DNA of 35,178 nt from an uncultured Muribaculaceae bacterium. GTDB lineage: Bacteria; Bacteroidota; Bacteroidia; Bacteroidales; Muribaculaceae. The translations under genes and the position numbers were made by a program. The notes under the pieces were generated by a model that saw only the letters and a list, made by a program, of their open reading frames with translations, was not told where the DNA came from and did no database searches. Of the stretch, positions 16,247 through 25,567 are shown in pieces. The stretch spans positions 1 to 35,178 of the forward strand of contig CAJTTG010000006.1 of the NCBI GenBank assembly GCA_910579185.1. Direction: 5' to 3'. Every line of letters begins with the position of its first letter. Position 1 is the first letter of the stretch.

Positions 16247-17176
16247 ATGAAGAATATGAATATAAATAGATTCAGAGTGTTGGCCGTTGTTTTAGGCGGT
16301 GTTTTCGTGGCGGCCTGTTCATCGGACGGCGAGGATCCCATTATGGGTGGCAAGGAACAAAACGTTGTAAAATCAAGCATTGCCATATCCCGAGCCACCG
16401 CTGATGGCGGTTTTCAGTTCAGTGGAGGTGATGCCATAGGTCTTTACATGGTCAATTACGCAGGCTCCACAGCCGGCAGTATCGGCAATGCATCCGACTT
16501 GCAGATTGCTAACCGTCAGCTTGTCTATGGACAGCAGTCGACAACGTCCGGCGACTACCACACGGAGTTTTATTGGAAAGACTCGCAGACCAATGCCGAT
16601 TTCATAGCCTATTATCCATATATGGCATCGGTTACCAATCCGTCGGCCTATAAGTTCACACTGAATGCAACTTCCGTGCATGCCAACGATTTCCTGTGGG
16701 GTATGACATCGAATGTGAAACCCACGGCATCGGCGATCAGCTTGCAGATGAAACATCTTTTCAGTCTGATCGACATAAAAATTGTCTATGGAGAGGGCTT
16801 TGAGAATAGCGACGAGTCCACTGTGGCAAGTGTCAGCCTCAAGGAATTCCCGGAATCCGCTGTGATCAACCTCGGAACAGGAGCGTTGACCCCCGACATG
16901 GCAGCATTGAAAACGCTTCCGGCTTTCAAGCAATCCGACAGTGCCTGGCAGGCGGTGGTCATTCCCCATAGCCGATCCACCATGACCGGCGGACAACTCA
17001 TAGTGGTCGAGACGGCAAAGGATTCGTTCGTACTGAAAAACGATCCGGACATGACATTCGAGTCCGGTAAAAAGTACACAGCCACACTTACTTTGGACAA
17101 GACAGCCGGCGGTATCAATATCGGTATCGGCAGCTGGGATGTGGTGGATGAGGATTTCGGTGGCACGGTTAACTGA
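16247..17176 (+). CDS. Short Mfa/fimbrillin-like lipoprotein B
   Basis: This 309-residue lipoprotein has lipobox VAAC (C24) followed by SSDGEDP. The Mfa-like domain shows AISRATADGGFQFSGGDAIG, FYWKDSQTNADFIAYYPY, MKHLFSLIDIKIVYGEGF and FESGKKYTATLTLDKTAGG, all in register with lipoprotein A, so the two are tandem paralogues. It ends IGSWDVVDEDFGGTVN, like A (VGNWTVDDTDFGGSID). An internal ATG (M4) is an alternative start and would not affect the lipobox. It lies 5 bases after A and 8 bases before giant 2. Function as an adhesive or structural subunit on the cell surface is inferred from the domain family only. Confidence 0.8.
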   Translation: MKNMNINRFRVLAVVLGGVFVAACSSDGEDPIMGGKEQNVVKSSIAISRATADGGFQFSGGDAIGLYMVNYAGSTAGSIGNASDLQIANRQLVYGQQSTTSGDYHTEFYWKDSQTNADFIAYYPYMASVTNPSAYKFTLNATSVHANDFLWGMTSNVKPTASAISLQMKHLFSLIDIKIVYGEGFENSDESTVASVSLKEFPESAVINLGTGALTPDMAALKTLPAFKQSDSAWQAVVIPHSRSTMTGGQLIVVETAKDSFVLKNDPDMTFESGKKYTATLTLDKTAGGINIGIGSWDVVDEDFGGTVN

Positions 17177-17184
17177 TTACAGCT

Positions 17185-20100
17185 ATGAAAAAGGAATTAT
17201 TATATTTTCTTCCGTTCCTGCTGGCCGTCGGGTGTGCCGATGAGCGGTATGGGACACCGGCCCGTCCGGATGGTTCCACCGGAGAGATTACACTCTCGGC
17301 AGAGATCCGCCAGACGAATATCTCAAGGGTCGATGACTCAGGATTTGCCGATGGCGATAAGTTCGGTGTGTTCATGGTGGAGTATGCCTCCGCATCGAAT
17401 CCCGGAGAGCTATTGCCTGCCGGTAATCTCGCCGATAACCTGAAATATACATTGAACGACGGATCCTGGACACCGGCTTATCCGGTCTATTGGAATGACA
17501 AGGATGTGGATGTCTACGGCTATTATCCATATGATCCGGAGTTGGCATCGGTTGAGGCATATCCGTTCACAGTTGAATATAATCAGGCATCAGAGCCGGC
17601 CGGCGGTAGGTTGGGAGGCTATGAGGCAAGCGATTTCCTGTATGCCAGATATGAAAAAGCCAACCGCCGCAACGGAACAATCCCTCTTCAGTTCAACCAT
17701 ATGATGGCCGGAGTGCAGGTCACCTTGATTGAAGGGGCTGATTTTGAAGACGGGCAGTGGGCTGATCTGGAAAAATCGGTTCTTGTGGAGAACACTCGCC
17801 GGGAATCGGAAATCAATCTGTCGACAGGAGCAATCACGTTGTCCGATCCGCAGGAAACACCGCGAGGCATCATAATGGCCGGATATAAGGATGATTACCG
17901 TGCGGTTGTTGTTCCGCAGACAGTCTCTGCCGGGCAGACGCTTCTGTCTATCACGGTCGACGGCACCTCCTATCAATTCTCCCGTCAGAGCGATATGGTT
18001 TTCGAGCCATCGAAAATGCATAAGTTCTCCATCAAGGTGGATCGCAGGGTCGCTACGGGTGATTATGCGTTCACTCTTATAAGCGAGGCTGTTACCGCGT
18101 GGGAGAGTGATCTCATCTCCCACAATGGCAAAGTCAAGGGATACGCAGTTGTGGAGATGCTCGGCCCGGGTCAGATGGAGGCCTCTCTCAAGGCGGCTGG
18201 CATTGATCCGGAGACAGTGGTCAATCTCAAGTTAAAAGGCTTGATGAACAGGAATGATTTCATATATCTTCGAGATAATGTTACAGCATTGGAGGCTCTC
18301 AATATCAAGGAGGCTACTACTGAAGAAGTAGTAATCAAAAGTGGGTATTCCCGAAAAAATTCAATACCCTATCTGGCATTTGCCAATAAAAGGACTTTGA
18401 AAACTATTGTACTTCCTGACAAATTGGAGGCTATCGGAGAATCGGCATTCGCTGGAGCACCATTGACGGGGGCATTGATATTACCGGAAGGATTGGAGTG
18501 GATAGGTGAACGAGCGTTCCAGAACATTTATGATGGCACTGAGTATTCTGACTTTCCCGGTGGTAAACCACAGTCTCATAATAATCTAACCGGATCACTT
18601 GTGCTTCCGGCGACGTTGAAATATATCGGAAAAGAGTGTTTTATCGGATGTGATTTCACGGGGCAGCTCATATTCCCTGAGGGGCTGGAGGAAATAGGAG
18701 AGTCAGCTTTCAACGCATGTAAGAATCTCTCAGGAGAATTGCATCTTCCGTCCTCACTTAAGATTATCGGAAATAAGGCGTTTTCAGGAATGGATGGAAT
18801 CTCCGGAATGGTAAATATTCCTGAAGGAATAACGGAGATCAGCAGTTGTCTGAGCGGAATAGACGTGTCGATGGTCGGGATTCCGAATAGTGCAGTATCC
18901 ATAGGTGATAATGCCTTTATGGGAACAAAACTTCGTGGCGATATTGTCCTGCCATCCGGTATCGGTTATATAGGTAGGAATGCATTTAGTGGTACTCTGA
19001 TAAGACATATCTCTTTGCCATCCGATATCACTATAATATGTAGTGAGACTTTTGCAGACTGTGGCAATTTGCAGGATACGGTGGTAGTTCCGTCGGATGT
19101 CGAAGTTATAGAGTCGGGGGCATTCCGTAATTGCGCGATGGTAGATGCAGTTGAATTGCCGGAGAAATTATTGGCAATAAAAAGTATGGCATTTGCTAAT
19201 TGTTATTCGTTAAGCTATATGAGATGCCAATCCAAAACGCCCCCTCAGATTGAGAATGAATCTGTGTTTACCGGTGTTGCCAAGGATAATTTCACACTGG
19301 TGGTTCCTGAGGGATGTGTGGATGCCTATCGCAATGCTCCGGTTTGGAGAGAGTTCAAGCGAATATCAGTGTATAAGGATTTCATAGCGCGTCCGTCGAA
19401 ATACAACACACTCAATAAGGGCGGTCAGCGTAGCGTGATCCTGAATGCACCGGGAGCATGGGAGATGACCTATTGTCCGGCTTGGGCACATGTCGATAAG
19501 ACTTCGGGCAGTCAGAAAACAGAACTGAAACTCACGGTGGATGCCATGGCGAGAGGTGAATCCTTCCGGTCGGACAGCATAATATTCCGGCTTACGGATG
19601 AAACGGAGAGCTATACCACACATATAAATCTGTCGCAATACGATTACGAGTATGAAGAGGATCAATACGTTCAGTTGCAGTCGGCTACACGCGGCAATGG
19701 GGTTGATGTTTTCATTGTCGGCGACGGGTATGATGCCTCGGATATTTCATCAGGAATCTTTCTGCGTGATATGAAGCAGCACATGGAGTATTTCTTCGGG
19801 ATCGAGCCATATACAACTTATCGCGATTATTTCAATGTCTACACTTCGATTGCTCGTTCAGAAGAAAGTGGTGTAGGAACGGTTGACCGTCTACGTGATA
19901 CAAAATTCGGAGTTGAAATGGGTGATTGTAAGACACGAATGAAAGGTGATGGTATGATTGTCCTTGATTATTGTGATGCAACAGTCAGTCCGATAGCAAG
20001 CAAGCCGGATCCGACAGTTGTTGTTATATGTGTTGTAAATTATGATGGCTATGATGGTGTGACCCAAATGCTCGGAGAAAGTAATGTGGCGTTTGTCACC

Positions 20101-20667
20101 AACAGTGTTCAGCCGTATCCTTTTGATGCAAGAGGTATCACTCAGCATGAAGCCGGTGGCCATGCTTTCGGTTTGTTCCTTGACGAGTATATATATCATT
20201 ATGAATTTATCCAGAATTGTAAATGCACTGATGGTTGTGGCCACGTAGCGGAATTGCTCGCCAAAAAGGCTCGTGGGTTTGGCCGTAACATATCGATTGA
20301 TGGAAAATATAAGGAAGTGGAGTGGAGCCATTTGATATTTGATCCTCGCTACAGCGACATTGTCGACCTCTACGAGGGTTCATATTTCCATTCGCGTGGA
20401 GTGTTTCGTTCGGAGTATAATTCATGTATGAACAACAATATTCCTTATTTCAGTACCTGGTGCCGTCAGCTGATCGTGGAACGCATAATGCGTCTGGCCG
20501 GTGAGTCATTCGATTTTGAGAAATTTGTTGCCAATGATAAGCGCACCATGGGTCGGGATTTCACGTCGAGTCGTGCAGCAAAAGCAGTGTCAACACCATC
20601 CATGTGGCATAATGCTCCTGTTTTTGTAGATGGATATCGCTTCGGCGCAAAACGCAAAAGAAAGTAA
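17185..20667 (+). CDS. Giant lipoprotein 2: Mfa-like, LRR, BACON, M64 peptidase
   Basis: This 1160-residue lipoprotein has lipobox LAVGC (C17) followed by ADE. Domains in order: Mfa-like (about 30-300, with SRVDDSGFADGDKFGVFMVEY); BspA-type LRR (about 400-715); BACON (about 732-825, with WEMTYCPAWAHVDKTSGSQK); M64-type metallopeptidase (about 825-1115). The metal motif is intact: H988-EAGGH993-AFGLFL-D1000-EY. The histidines are one residue further apart than in the classic HExxH. A cysteine cluster follows (NCKCTDGCGHV), then YEGSYFHSRGVFRSEYNSCMN, the probable distal active-site block of the M64 family. The last 30 residues form a linker ending in the basic run KRKRK. M64 peptidases include an IgA-cleaving protease; the substrate here is unknown. 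Confidence 0.88.
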   Translation: MKKELLYFLPFLLAVGCADERYGTPARPDGSTGEITLSAEIRQTNISRVDDSGFADGDKFGVFMVEYASASNPGELLPAGNLADNLKYTLNDGSWTPAYPVYWNDKDVDVYGYYPYDPELASVEAYPFTVEYNQASEPAGGRLGGYEASDFLYARYEKANRRNGTIPLQFNHMMAGVQVTLIEGADFEDGQWADLEKSVLVENTRRESEINLSTGAITLSDPQETPRGIIMAGYKDDYRAVVVPQTVSAGQTLLSITVDGTSYQFSRQSDMVFEPSKMHKFSIKVDRRVATGDYAFTLISEAVTAWESDLISHNGKVKGYAVVEMLGPGQMEASLKAAGIDPETVVNLKLKGLMNRNDFIYLRDNVTALEALNIKEATTEEVVIKSGYSRKNSIPYLAFANKRTLKTIVLPDKLEAIGESAFAGAPLTGALILPEGLEWIGERAFQNIYDGTEYSDFPGGKPQSHNNLTGSLVLPATLKYIGKECFIGCDFTGQLIFPEGLEEIGESAFNACKNLSGELHLPSSLKIIGNKAFSGMDGISGMVNIPEGITEISSCLSGIDVSMVGIPNSAVSIGDNAFMGTKLRGDIVLPSGIGYIGRNAFSGTLIRHISLPSDITIICSETFADCGNLQDTVVVPSDVEVIESGAFRNCAMVDAVELPEKLLAIKSMAFANCYSLSYMRCQSKTPPQIENESVFTGVAKDNFTLVVPEGCVDAYRNAPVWREFKRISVYKDFIARPSKYNTLNKGGQRSVILNAPGAWEMTYCPAWAHVDKTSGSQKTELKLTVDAMARGESFRSDSIIFRLTDETESYTTHINLSQYDYEYEEDQYVQLQSATRGNGVDVFIVGDGYDASDISSGIFLRDMKQHMEYFFGIEPYTTYRDYFNVYTSIARSEESGVGTVDRLRDTKFGVEMGDCKTRMKGDGMIVLDYCDATVSPIASKPDPTVVVICVVNYDGYDGVTQMLGESNVAFVTNSVQPYPFDARGITQHEAGGHAFGLFLDEYIYHYEFIQNCKCTDGCGHVAELLAKKARGFGRNISIDGKYKEVEWSHLIFDPRYSDIVDLYEGSYFHSRGVFRSEYNSCMNNNIPYFSTWCRQLIVERIMRLAGESFDFEKFVANDKRTMGRDFTSSRAAKAVSTPSMWHNAPVFVDGYRFGAKRKRK

Positions 20668-20670
20668 GCT

Positions 20671-23600
20671 ATGGAAAAGATGAAATATAATATATTGGGT
20701 CTTGTTGCGGTTTTGACCGGATTTTCTCTGACAGGTTGCAGCGATGAAATGCCGGATGGGATATCAACCGCGCCCCGTGGAGATCAGGATCTGGAAATGA
20801 CACTCGGGGCAGCCTATCCAACGCTGTCGCGTGCGAGCGACGCCGGTTTTGAAGATGGAGACCGGATGGGTGTGTACGTTGTGGATTATGATGGAGAGGA
20901 AGCTCCCGGTATTGATTCCGAGGGTATAAGGGCATCAAATGTCCGCTTCACATTCAATGGATCCAATAACAGTTGGAGTGCGGTGACACCAATTTATTGG
21001 AAAGACGGGAAAACTCCTGTCGACATCGTGGCCTATTATCCTTATGTTTCCAATATTGACAATCCTTGCCGCTTGAGCTATTCCGTGTCTTCACGACAGG
21101 ATGTGGCCGGTTCCGGCGACGAGATGGGCGGATATGAGTCGAGCGACCTTCTGATAGCAAGATCGGTGAAAGCAATGCCGACAACGGAGCGCGTGGAACT
21201 GACATTCCGTCATGTCATGGCTGGTCTGAGGATAACGTTACAGGAGGGATCCGGCTTTGCGGATGGAGAATGGACAGAGATGGCCAAGACCGTGGTGGTT
21301 AATAATGTCAGGCCAGATGCGGAAGTGGATCTGACGACGGGAAACATTGAGAGTGTTTCCGGCGATCCAACCAACATAGTGGCTTACGAATATGCCGACG
21401 ATTACCGGGCAGTGGTTGTTCCGCAGACTGTGGCAGCCGGCGCTGATGTGGTGACAATTACGGTTGACGGCGTTACATACCGGCTCGTAAAAGACGCATC
21501 GGTAACATACACCGCAGGAAAACTGCACATATTCACTATAAAGGTTGACAAGCGCAATTCTACCGGCGACTATGAGTTCACGCTCGTTGATGAGGCTATA
21601 ACGGCATGGCTCGATGATGTTGAATTCCGCGATGGTCTTATGCGCCAGTATCTGACGGTTGATATTGATGAGTGTGGCACCCTTGAGGAGTGTGTCAGGA
21701 AGTTGTCCTCGGAACCATCGTTGATTAAAAATTTGAAGATTCGGGGGAGAATTGATCAACGTGATTTCGCTTATATCCGTGGTAGTATGTCAATTATAGG
21801 TAGTTTAAATCTCAAAGAAGCGACATGTTATTACAATAAAGAGGCTTGTGTAATACCTCCTGGAGCTATGATGAATATGCAGACACTGACGCATGTCGTT
21901 TTTCCGGATAATATAAAGGAGATACGTGGGTCGGCATTCGAAAATACCGGATTGATTGGTTCCCTGATTCTTCCTGAAGGATTGACTAATTGCGGTTCAT
22001 ATGAAGTAAATTGGAATGGCAGTATGACGAGTGGTGCTTTTAGTCGCTGTAGCTCTTTATCTGGATCTCTCACGTTACCCAGCACATTGCAATACATAGG
22101 CCCTTATTGCTTTAAATCTACTACATTGTCGGGAGTGCTATATTTACCTGAGTCCTTACGTGAAATTGGTCTGGAGGCATTCTACAATTGTAATTTCACC
22201 GGAGAGCTTGTTTTACCTGAGAATATTGAGACTATTGGAGTCAGTGCCTTTGAAAGAGCCGGTTTCACCGGCAGGCTTGAAATTCCGAAAGGCTTGAAAT
22301 CAATAGAACGTGGAGTATTCAGCAATTGTGGCTTCACAATGCTGGTATTGAATGAGGGTCTGATGGATATCAAGGAAGATGCGTTTGGAGATAATACTAA
22401 CTTTAGAGGGGAGCTAATACTGCCGTCTACTGTCAGATATCTTGGCGCTAAGGCCTTTGAAAACACTCAGATATCTTCTGTTGCGTTTGGTGAGAATATT
22501 GCATATATCGGGGAGGAGTGTTTCTCAGGATGCACCAGACTGGCTGGAGAAATTGTCATTCCTCAGAAAGTAGATCGTATAAATTGGTATACTTTTGCCG
22601 GATGTACTATGATTGAAAGTGTGGTTATGCATAAGGATGTAACTATGGTGAGCTATGGGGCATTTTTAGATTGTTATAACCTTAATAAGGTTGTGTGTGA
22701 TAATCCTGAACCACCAACCATGACTTATGAGGGAACTTATTGGGCTTTTACCGGAGTGCCTATGGACAATTTCTCGCTGGAGGTTCCGGCCGGATCGGAG
22801 GATGTCTACGGACGGGCAAAGGGCTGGAGCGAATTCAGGAGGATCACAGCTTACAGTGGCTTTGTGTGTCGTCCGTCAACGGCATGTGCGCTCAACACAG
22901 CCCATAGAAAGGAACTCGTGATAAATGCCGATGGGGCTTGGACATTAGAGCATAAGCCGGACTGGTGTTCGCTATCGGCTACATCGGGCAATCAGAAAAC
23001 ATCGGTGACTCTTACAATCAATGAATTGTCGAGGGGAGCCGGCAACAGAGCTGATAGTTTGGTGTTCCGCCTCGAAGGCACGGATTTCACAACGGTCTGC
23101 CGGATCTCGCAATATGATTATCAGTATGGCGAGGATGAGACTGTCAAACTGCAGTCGGCTACCCGGGGCAATGGCGTTGATATAGTGTTTGTCGGTGATG
23201 GCTTCGACGCCAAGTCGATAGCTTCGGGGGCTTATCTGGCACAGGTGAGCCGTCAGATGGAGTATTTCTTCGGTCTTGAACCTTACATCACCTATCGCGA
23301 CTATTTCAATGTCTATGCCATAATGTCGCTTTCACAGGAAACAGGCGTCAATACCATCAACACTTATCGCGACACACGCTTCCTGACATGGTATGGTGGA
23401 GGTGGAATGGAAGAGTCCGTGCCGGAACTTAGAGTCAATGATTCGGAAGAAGTGTTTGAGTATGTCATGGCGAACTCTCCGGTCAGTGCTAATGGACTTC
23501 GGAATGGATTGGTTATCATGTCGATGAACTCGGATGAATATGGCGGCGCAACATATCTGTTCGAGGATGGACGGGCTATCAGTATCTGTTCGCCGAGTCA

Positions 23601-24129
23601 GGAGAGCTATCCCAATGATTCGCGCGGAATAGTGCAGCACGAAGCCGGAGGGCATGGATTTGGCAAACTTGGCGATGAGCTGGTACGAGATTCCCGATTC
23701 GCTTCATCTAAAATTATAAAGGAGATTAACAGAGCTCAAAGTTATGGATTGTTCTGCAACCTGTCGACAAGCGGAAAGATGACAGATGTGGCATGGAGTC
23801 ATTTCATCTTCGATCCGCGCTACAGCAATGTGGTGGATATTTTCGAGGGGGGCTATGGCTATGCTCGTGGTGTTTACCGTTCGGAGATCAACTCCTGCAT
23901 GAACTATGGCATACCGTACTATAACGCTATAAGCCGTCAGGCCATAGTGGAACGTATTCTCAATAATTCCGGTGAGGGATTCACGATGGATAAATTCTAT
24001 GCCAACGATTCGTCCGAGTGGGGATCGACCGGCGGAAGCCGCGCTGCGGTGTCGGGCACGCCTTACGGCAATGGCACGCATCGTCCGGTGACAATAGTAA
24101 AAGATAAAATCAAACGAAAAATCAAATAA
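20671..24129 (+). CDS. Giant lipoprotein 3: Mfa-like, LRR, BACON, M64 peptidase
   Basis: This 1152-residue lipoprotein starts 3 bases after giant 2 and has lipobox SLTGC (C23) followed by SDEMPD. Domains in order: Mfa-like (about 35-310, with SRASDAGFEDGDRMGVYVVDY); BspA-type LRR (about 403-700); BACON (about 729-820, with WTLEHKPDWCSLSATSGNQK); M64-type peptidase (about 820-1115). The metal motif is H990-EAGGH995-GFGKLG-D1002-E, with leucine instead of the tyrosine that follows in giant 2. The distal block YEGGxxxxRGVxRSExNSCMNxxIPYYNAISRQ is present. The C-terminus ends in the basic tail IKRKIK. Conserved segments shared with giant 2, such as QSATRGNGVD and MEYFFG-(L/I)-EPY-x-TYRDYFNVY, show recent common ancestry of the peptidase halves. 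It is predicted to be surface-exposed. Confidence 0.88.
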   Translation: MEKMKYNILGLVAVLTGFSLTGCSDEMPDGISTAPRGDQDLEMTLGAAYPTLSRASDAGFEDGDRMGVYVVDYDGEEAPGIDSEGIRASNVRFTFNGSNNSWSAVTPIYWKDGKTPVDIVAYYPYVSNIDNPCRLSYSVSSRQDVAGSGDEMGGYESSDLLIARSVKAMPTTERVELTFRHVMAGLRITLQEGSGFADGEWTEMAKTVVVNNVRPDAEVDLTTGNIESVSGDPTNIVAYEYADDYRAVVVPQTVAAGADVVTITVDGVTYRLVKDASVTYTAGKLHIFTIKVDKRNSTGDYEFTLVDEAITAWLDDVEFRDGLMRQYLTVDIDECGTLEECVRKLSSEPSLIKNLKIRGRIDQRDFAYIRGSMSIIGSLNLKEATCYYNKEACVIPPGAMMNMQTLTHVVFPDNIKEIRGSAFENTGLIGSLILPEGLTNCGSYEVNWNGSMTSGAFSRCSSLSGSLTLPSTLQYIGPYCFKSTTLSGVLYLPESLREIGLEAFYNCNFTGELVLPENIETIGVSAFERAGFTGRLEIPKGLKSIERGVFSNCGFTMLVLNEGLMDIKEDAFGDNTNFRGELILPSTVRYLGAKAFENTQISSVAFGENIAYIGEECFSGCTRLAGEIVIPQKVDRINWYTFAGCTMIESVVMHKDVTMVSYGAFLDCYNLNKVVCDNPEPPTMTYEGTYWAFTGVPMDNFSLEVPAGSEDVYGRAKGWSEFRRITAYSGFVCRPSTACALNTAHRKELVINADGAWTLEHKPDWCSLSATSGNQKTSVTLTINELSRGAGNRADSLVFRLEGTDFTTVCRISQYDYQYGEDETVKLQSATRGNGVDIVFVGDGFDAKSIASGAYLAQVSRQMEYFFGLEPYITYRDYFNVYAIMSLSQETGVNTINTYRDTRFLTWYGGGGMEESVPELRVNDSEEVFEYVMANSPVSANGLRNGLVIMSMNSDEYGGATYLFEDGRAISICSPSQESYPNDSRGIVQHEAGGHGFGKLGDELVRDSRFASSKIIKEINRAQSYGLFCNLSTSGKMTDVAWSHFIFDPRYSNVVDIFEGGYGYARGVYRSEINSCMNYGIPYYNAISRQAIVERILNNSGEGFTMDKFYANDSSEWGSTGGSRAAVSGTPYGNGTHRPVTIVKDKIKRKIK

Positions 24130-24132
24130 GCT

Positions 24133-24999
24133 ATGAAACTATATCAATCACTTTCTTTGGTTGCTGCAACGTTGGTTGCAGTGACTTCATGCGGCGACAA
24201 CAATGAGCCTCAGCCGGTGGATAACGGCAAGGAAATCGTGTTTTCCGTAGTGCATCCGTCGCAGAAATCACGTGTGACAGACACGAATTTTGAATCGCAG
24301 GATAAGATCGGGGTCTATATGACCGCCTCCGATGCTTCGTTGCAGATGAGCGGCAATGAGCTGAACAATGAATTGCTGACCTACAACGGATCGGCTTGGA
24401 CTCCGGCGCGTCGCCTTTACTGGGACGAGGGTGAGCATAATGTGTATGCCTACTATCCTTATAAGGAGTCTATTGACGATACGCAGGACTACACGTTCGA
24501 TCTGGAACTTGACCAGTCGGTTGACGGGGGCTATCAGAAAAGCGATTTTCTCTGGGCTTCGGCCAAGAATGTCTCGGCATCGGCGAGCGCGGTCACGCTG
24601 AAATTCTCGCATATTCTCAGCAAGGCGATTGTCAAGCTTGAGAAAGGGGAGGATTTCGAGGGAGAGCTGCCGTCGGACTGTGAGGTGTATATCCACAACA
24701 CTGTTCCTTCTGCGTCGATAGATCTGTCGACGGGCGGCACATCCAAGTCGATCTATGGCTTGACTGCCACGGTCAAGGCCCGGAAGATCAGCAACAGCGA
24801 GTTTTGCGCTATCGTTGTGCCGCAGAACATTGAGTCACGCAGGCCGTTGGTTGAAGTTGTCAGCCACGGAGTGTCGTATCTGATGGAGGGTAAGATGTCG
24901 TTCAAGCAGGGATATGCCCACACGCTCGTTGTCACTCTGTCGAAGAATCCTGACCAGACGAAGATAGAGATCGGCGGCACGGTTGGCGGATGGGATTGA
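24133..24999 (+). CDS. Short Mfa/fimbrillin-like lipoprotein C
   Basis: This 288-residue lipoprotein is the last gene of the operon, 3 bases after giant 3. The lipobox is VTSC (C20), followed by GDNNEP. The Mfa-like domain carries KSRVTDTNFESQDKIGVYM, LYWDEGEHNVYAYYPY, KFSHILSKAIVKLEKGEDF and MSFKQGYAHTLVVTLSKN. It is more diverged than lipoproteins A and B and has a shorter C-terminal end (IGGTVGGWD). A perfect inverted repeat 30 bases downstream ends the transcript. The conserved SR-(A/V/S) step ahead of the F...D/GD-x-(I/M/F)-G segment is shared with all other proteins of the operon. Surface location and an adhesive or assembly role are inferred. Confidence 0.8.
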   Translation: MKLYQSLSLVAATLVAVTSCGDNNEPQPVDNGKEIVFSVVHPSQKSRVTDTNFESQDKIGVYMTASDASLQMSGNELNNELLTYNGSAWTPARRLYWDEGEHNVYAYYPYKESIDDTQDYTFDLELDQSVDGGYQKSDFLWASAKNVSASASAVTLKFSHILSKAIVKLEKGEDFEGELPSDCEVYIHNTVPSASIDLSTGGTSKSIYGLTATVKARKISNSEFCAIVVPQNIESRRPLVEVVSHGVSYLMEGKMSFKQGYAHTLVVTLSKNPDQTKIEIGGTVGGWD

Positions 25000-25028
25000 T
25001 CCCTGTCCGACGTGCGTATAAAATAAGC

Positions 25029-25059
25029 AGCCCCCGGAAGCAGAACGCATCCGGGGGCT
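25029..25059. terminator. Bidirectional hairpin between convergent genes
   Basis: AGCCCCCGGA (25029-25038) and TCCGGGGGCT (25050-25059) form a perfect 10-bp stem with an 11-base loop. The plus side lacks a T-run (GTCGGTTTATT), while the minus side reads GCTTATTTTATA. It separates the lipoprotein operon from the thioredoxin-like gene. Confidence 0.75.
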
Positions 25060-25081
25060 GTCGGTTTATTGGAGTTGGGGA

Positions 25082-25555
25082 TTAGAGATTTGCGTCAAGG
25101 AATGCCTTGAACTGGGCTTCGTCCATGTAGCCTACGTTGCTGACGGGTTCTTTGCCTGCTGATGCAGGGTAGATGATGATCACGGCAGGAATGGAGGATA
25201 CGTTGTACTGAGCGGCCAGATCGGTGCATTTGTCAACATCGGCGGAAGCGAATGTCGCTTTTGAGGCGTATTCTTCGGCCAGTTTGTGGAAAACGGGAGC
25301 AAATTTCTGGCAGGGACCGCACCATGTGGCGTTGAAGTCGATGATCACGGGAACATCCTGGGGGACGATCTGATCGTCGGCTTCCAGCTCGATGACCTCG
25401 GCAGGGTCGGTAGCTGCTGTCGTGGCTTCGGTGACTGTTGTGTCGGCACCTGTGGCAGCGGCAGAGTCGGCGTTACCGGCATCGGCCTTTGATCCGTTGC
25501 AGCTGATCATGGCAGAGGCCAGTGCGGCTGCGAAGATGAAGCGGATTGCTTTCAT
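25082..25555 (-). CDS. Thioredoxin-fold lipoprotein
   Basis: This 157-residue protein starts at the ATG at 25553-25555 (MKAIRFIFAA); the upstream GTG in frame is a weaker choice. The lipobox MISC puts the lipidated cysteine at C19. A threonine/alanine-rich linker of about 45 residues follows, then a thioredoxin domain with the redox site W78-CGPC-82 and the cis-proline segment SSIPAVIIIYP. It is likely anchored in the periplasm or at the surface, where it would reduce or exchange protein disulfides. It starts 12 bases after the malate dehydrogenase stop codon, so the two are co-transcribed, though no functional link is obvious. The lipid anchor and long linker distinguish it from cytoplasmic TrxA. 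Confidence 0.85.
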   Translation of the reverse strand: MKAIRFIFAAALASAMISCNGSKADAGNADSAAATGADTTVTEATTAATDPAEVIELEADDQIVPQDVPVIIDFNATWCGPCQKFAPVFHKLAEEYASKATFASADVDKCTDLAAQYNVSSIPAVIIIYPASAGKEPVSNVGYMDEAQFKAFLDANL

Positions 25556-25567
25556 GACAGGCACGGA

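Noticed and set aside
24133..24999. Treating the short Mfa-like proteins as bona fide pilus subunits
   Set aside because: Only the fold family is supported; no usher-like, tip or anchor gene set of a type V pilus locus is present, so I kept the neutral name.
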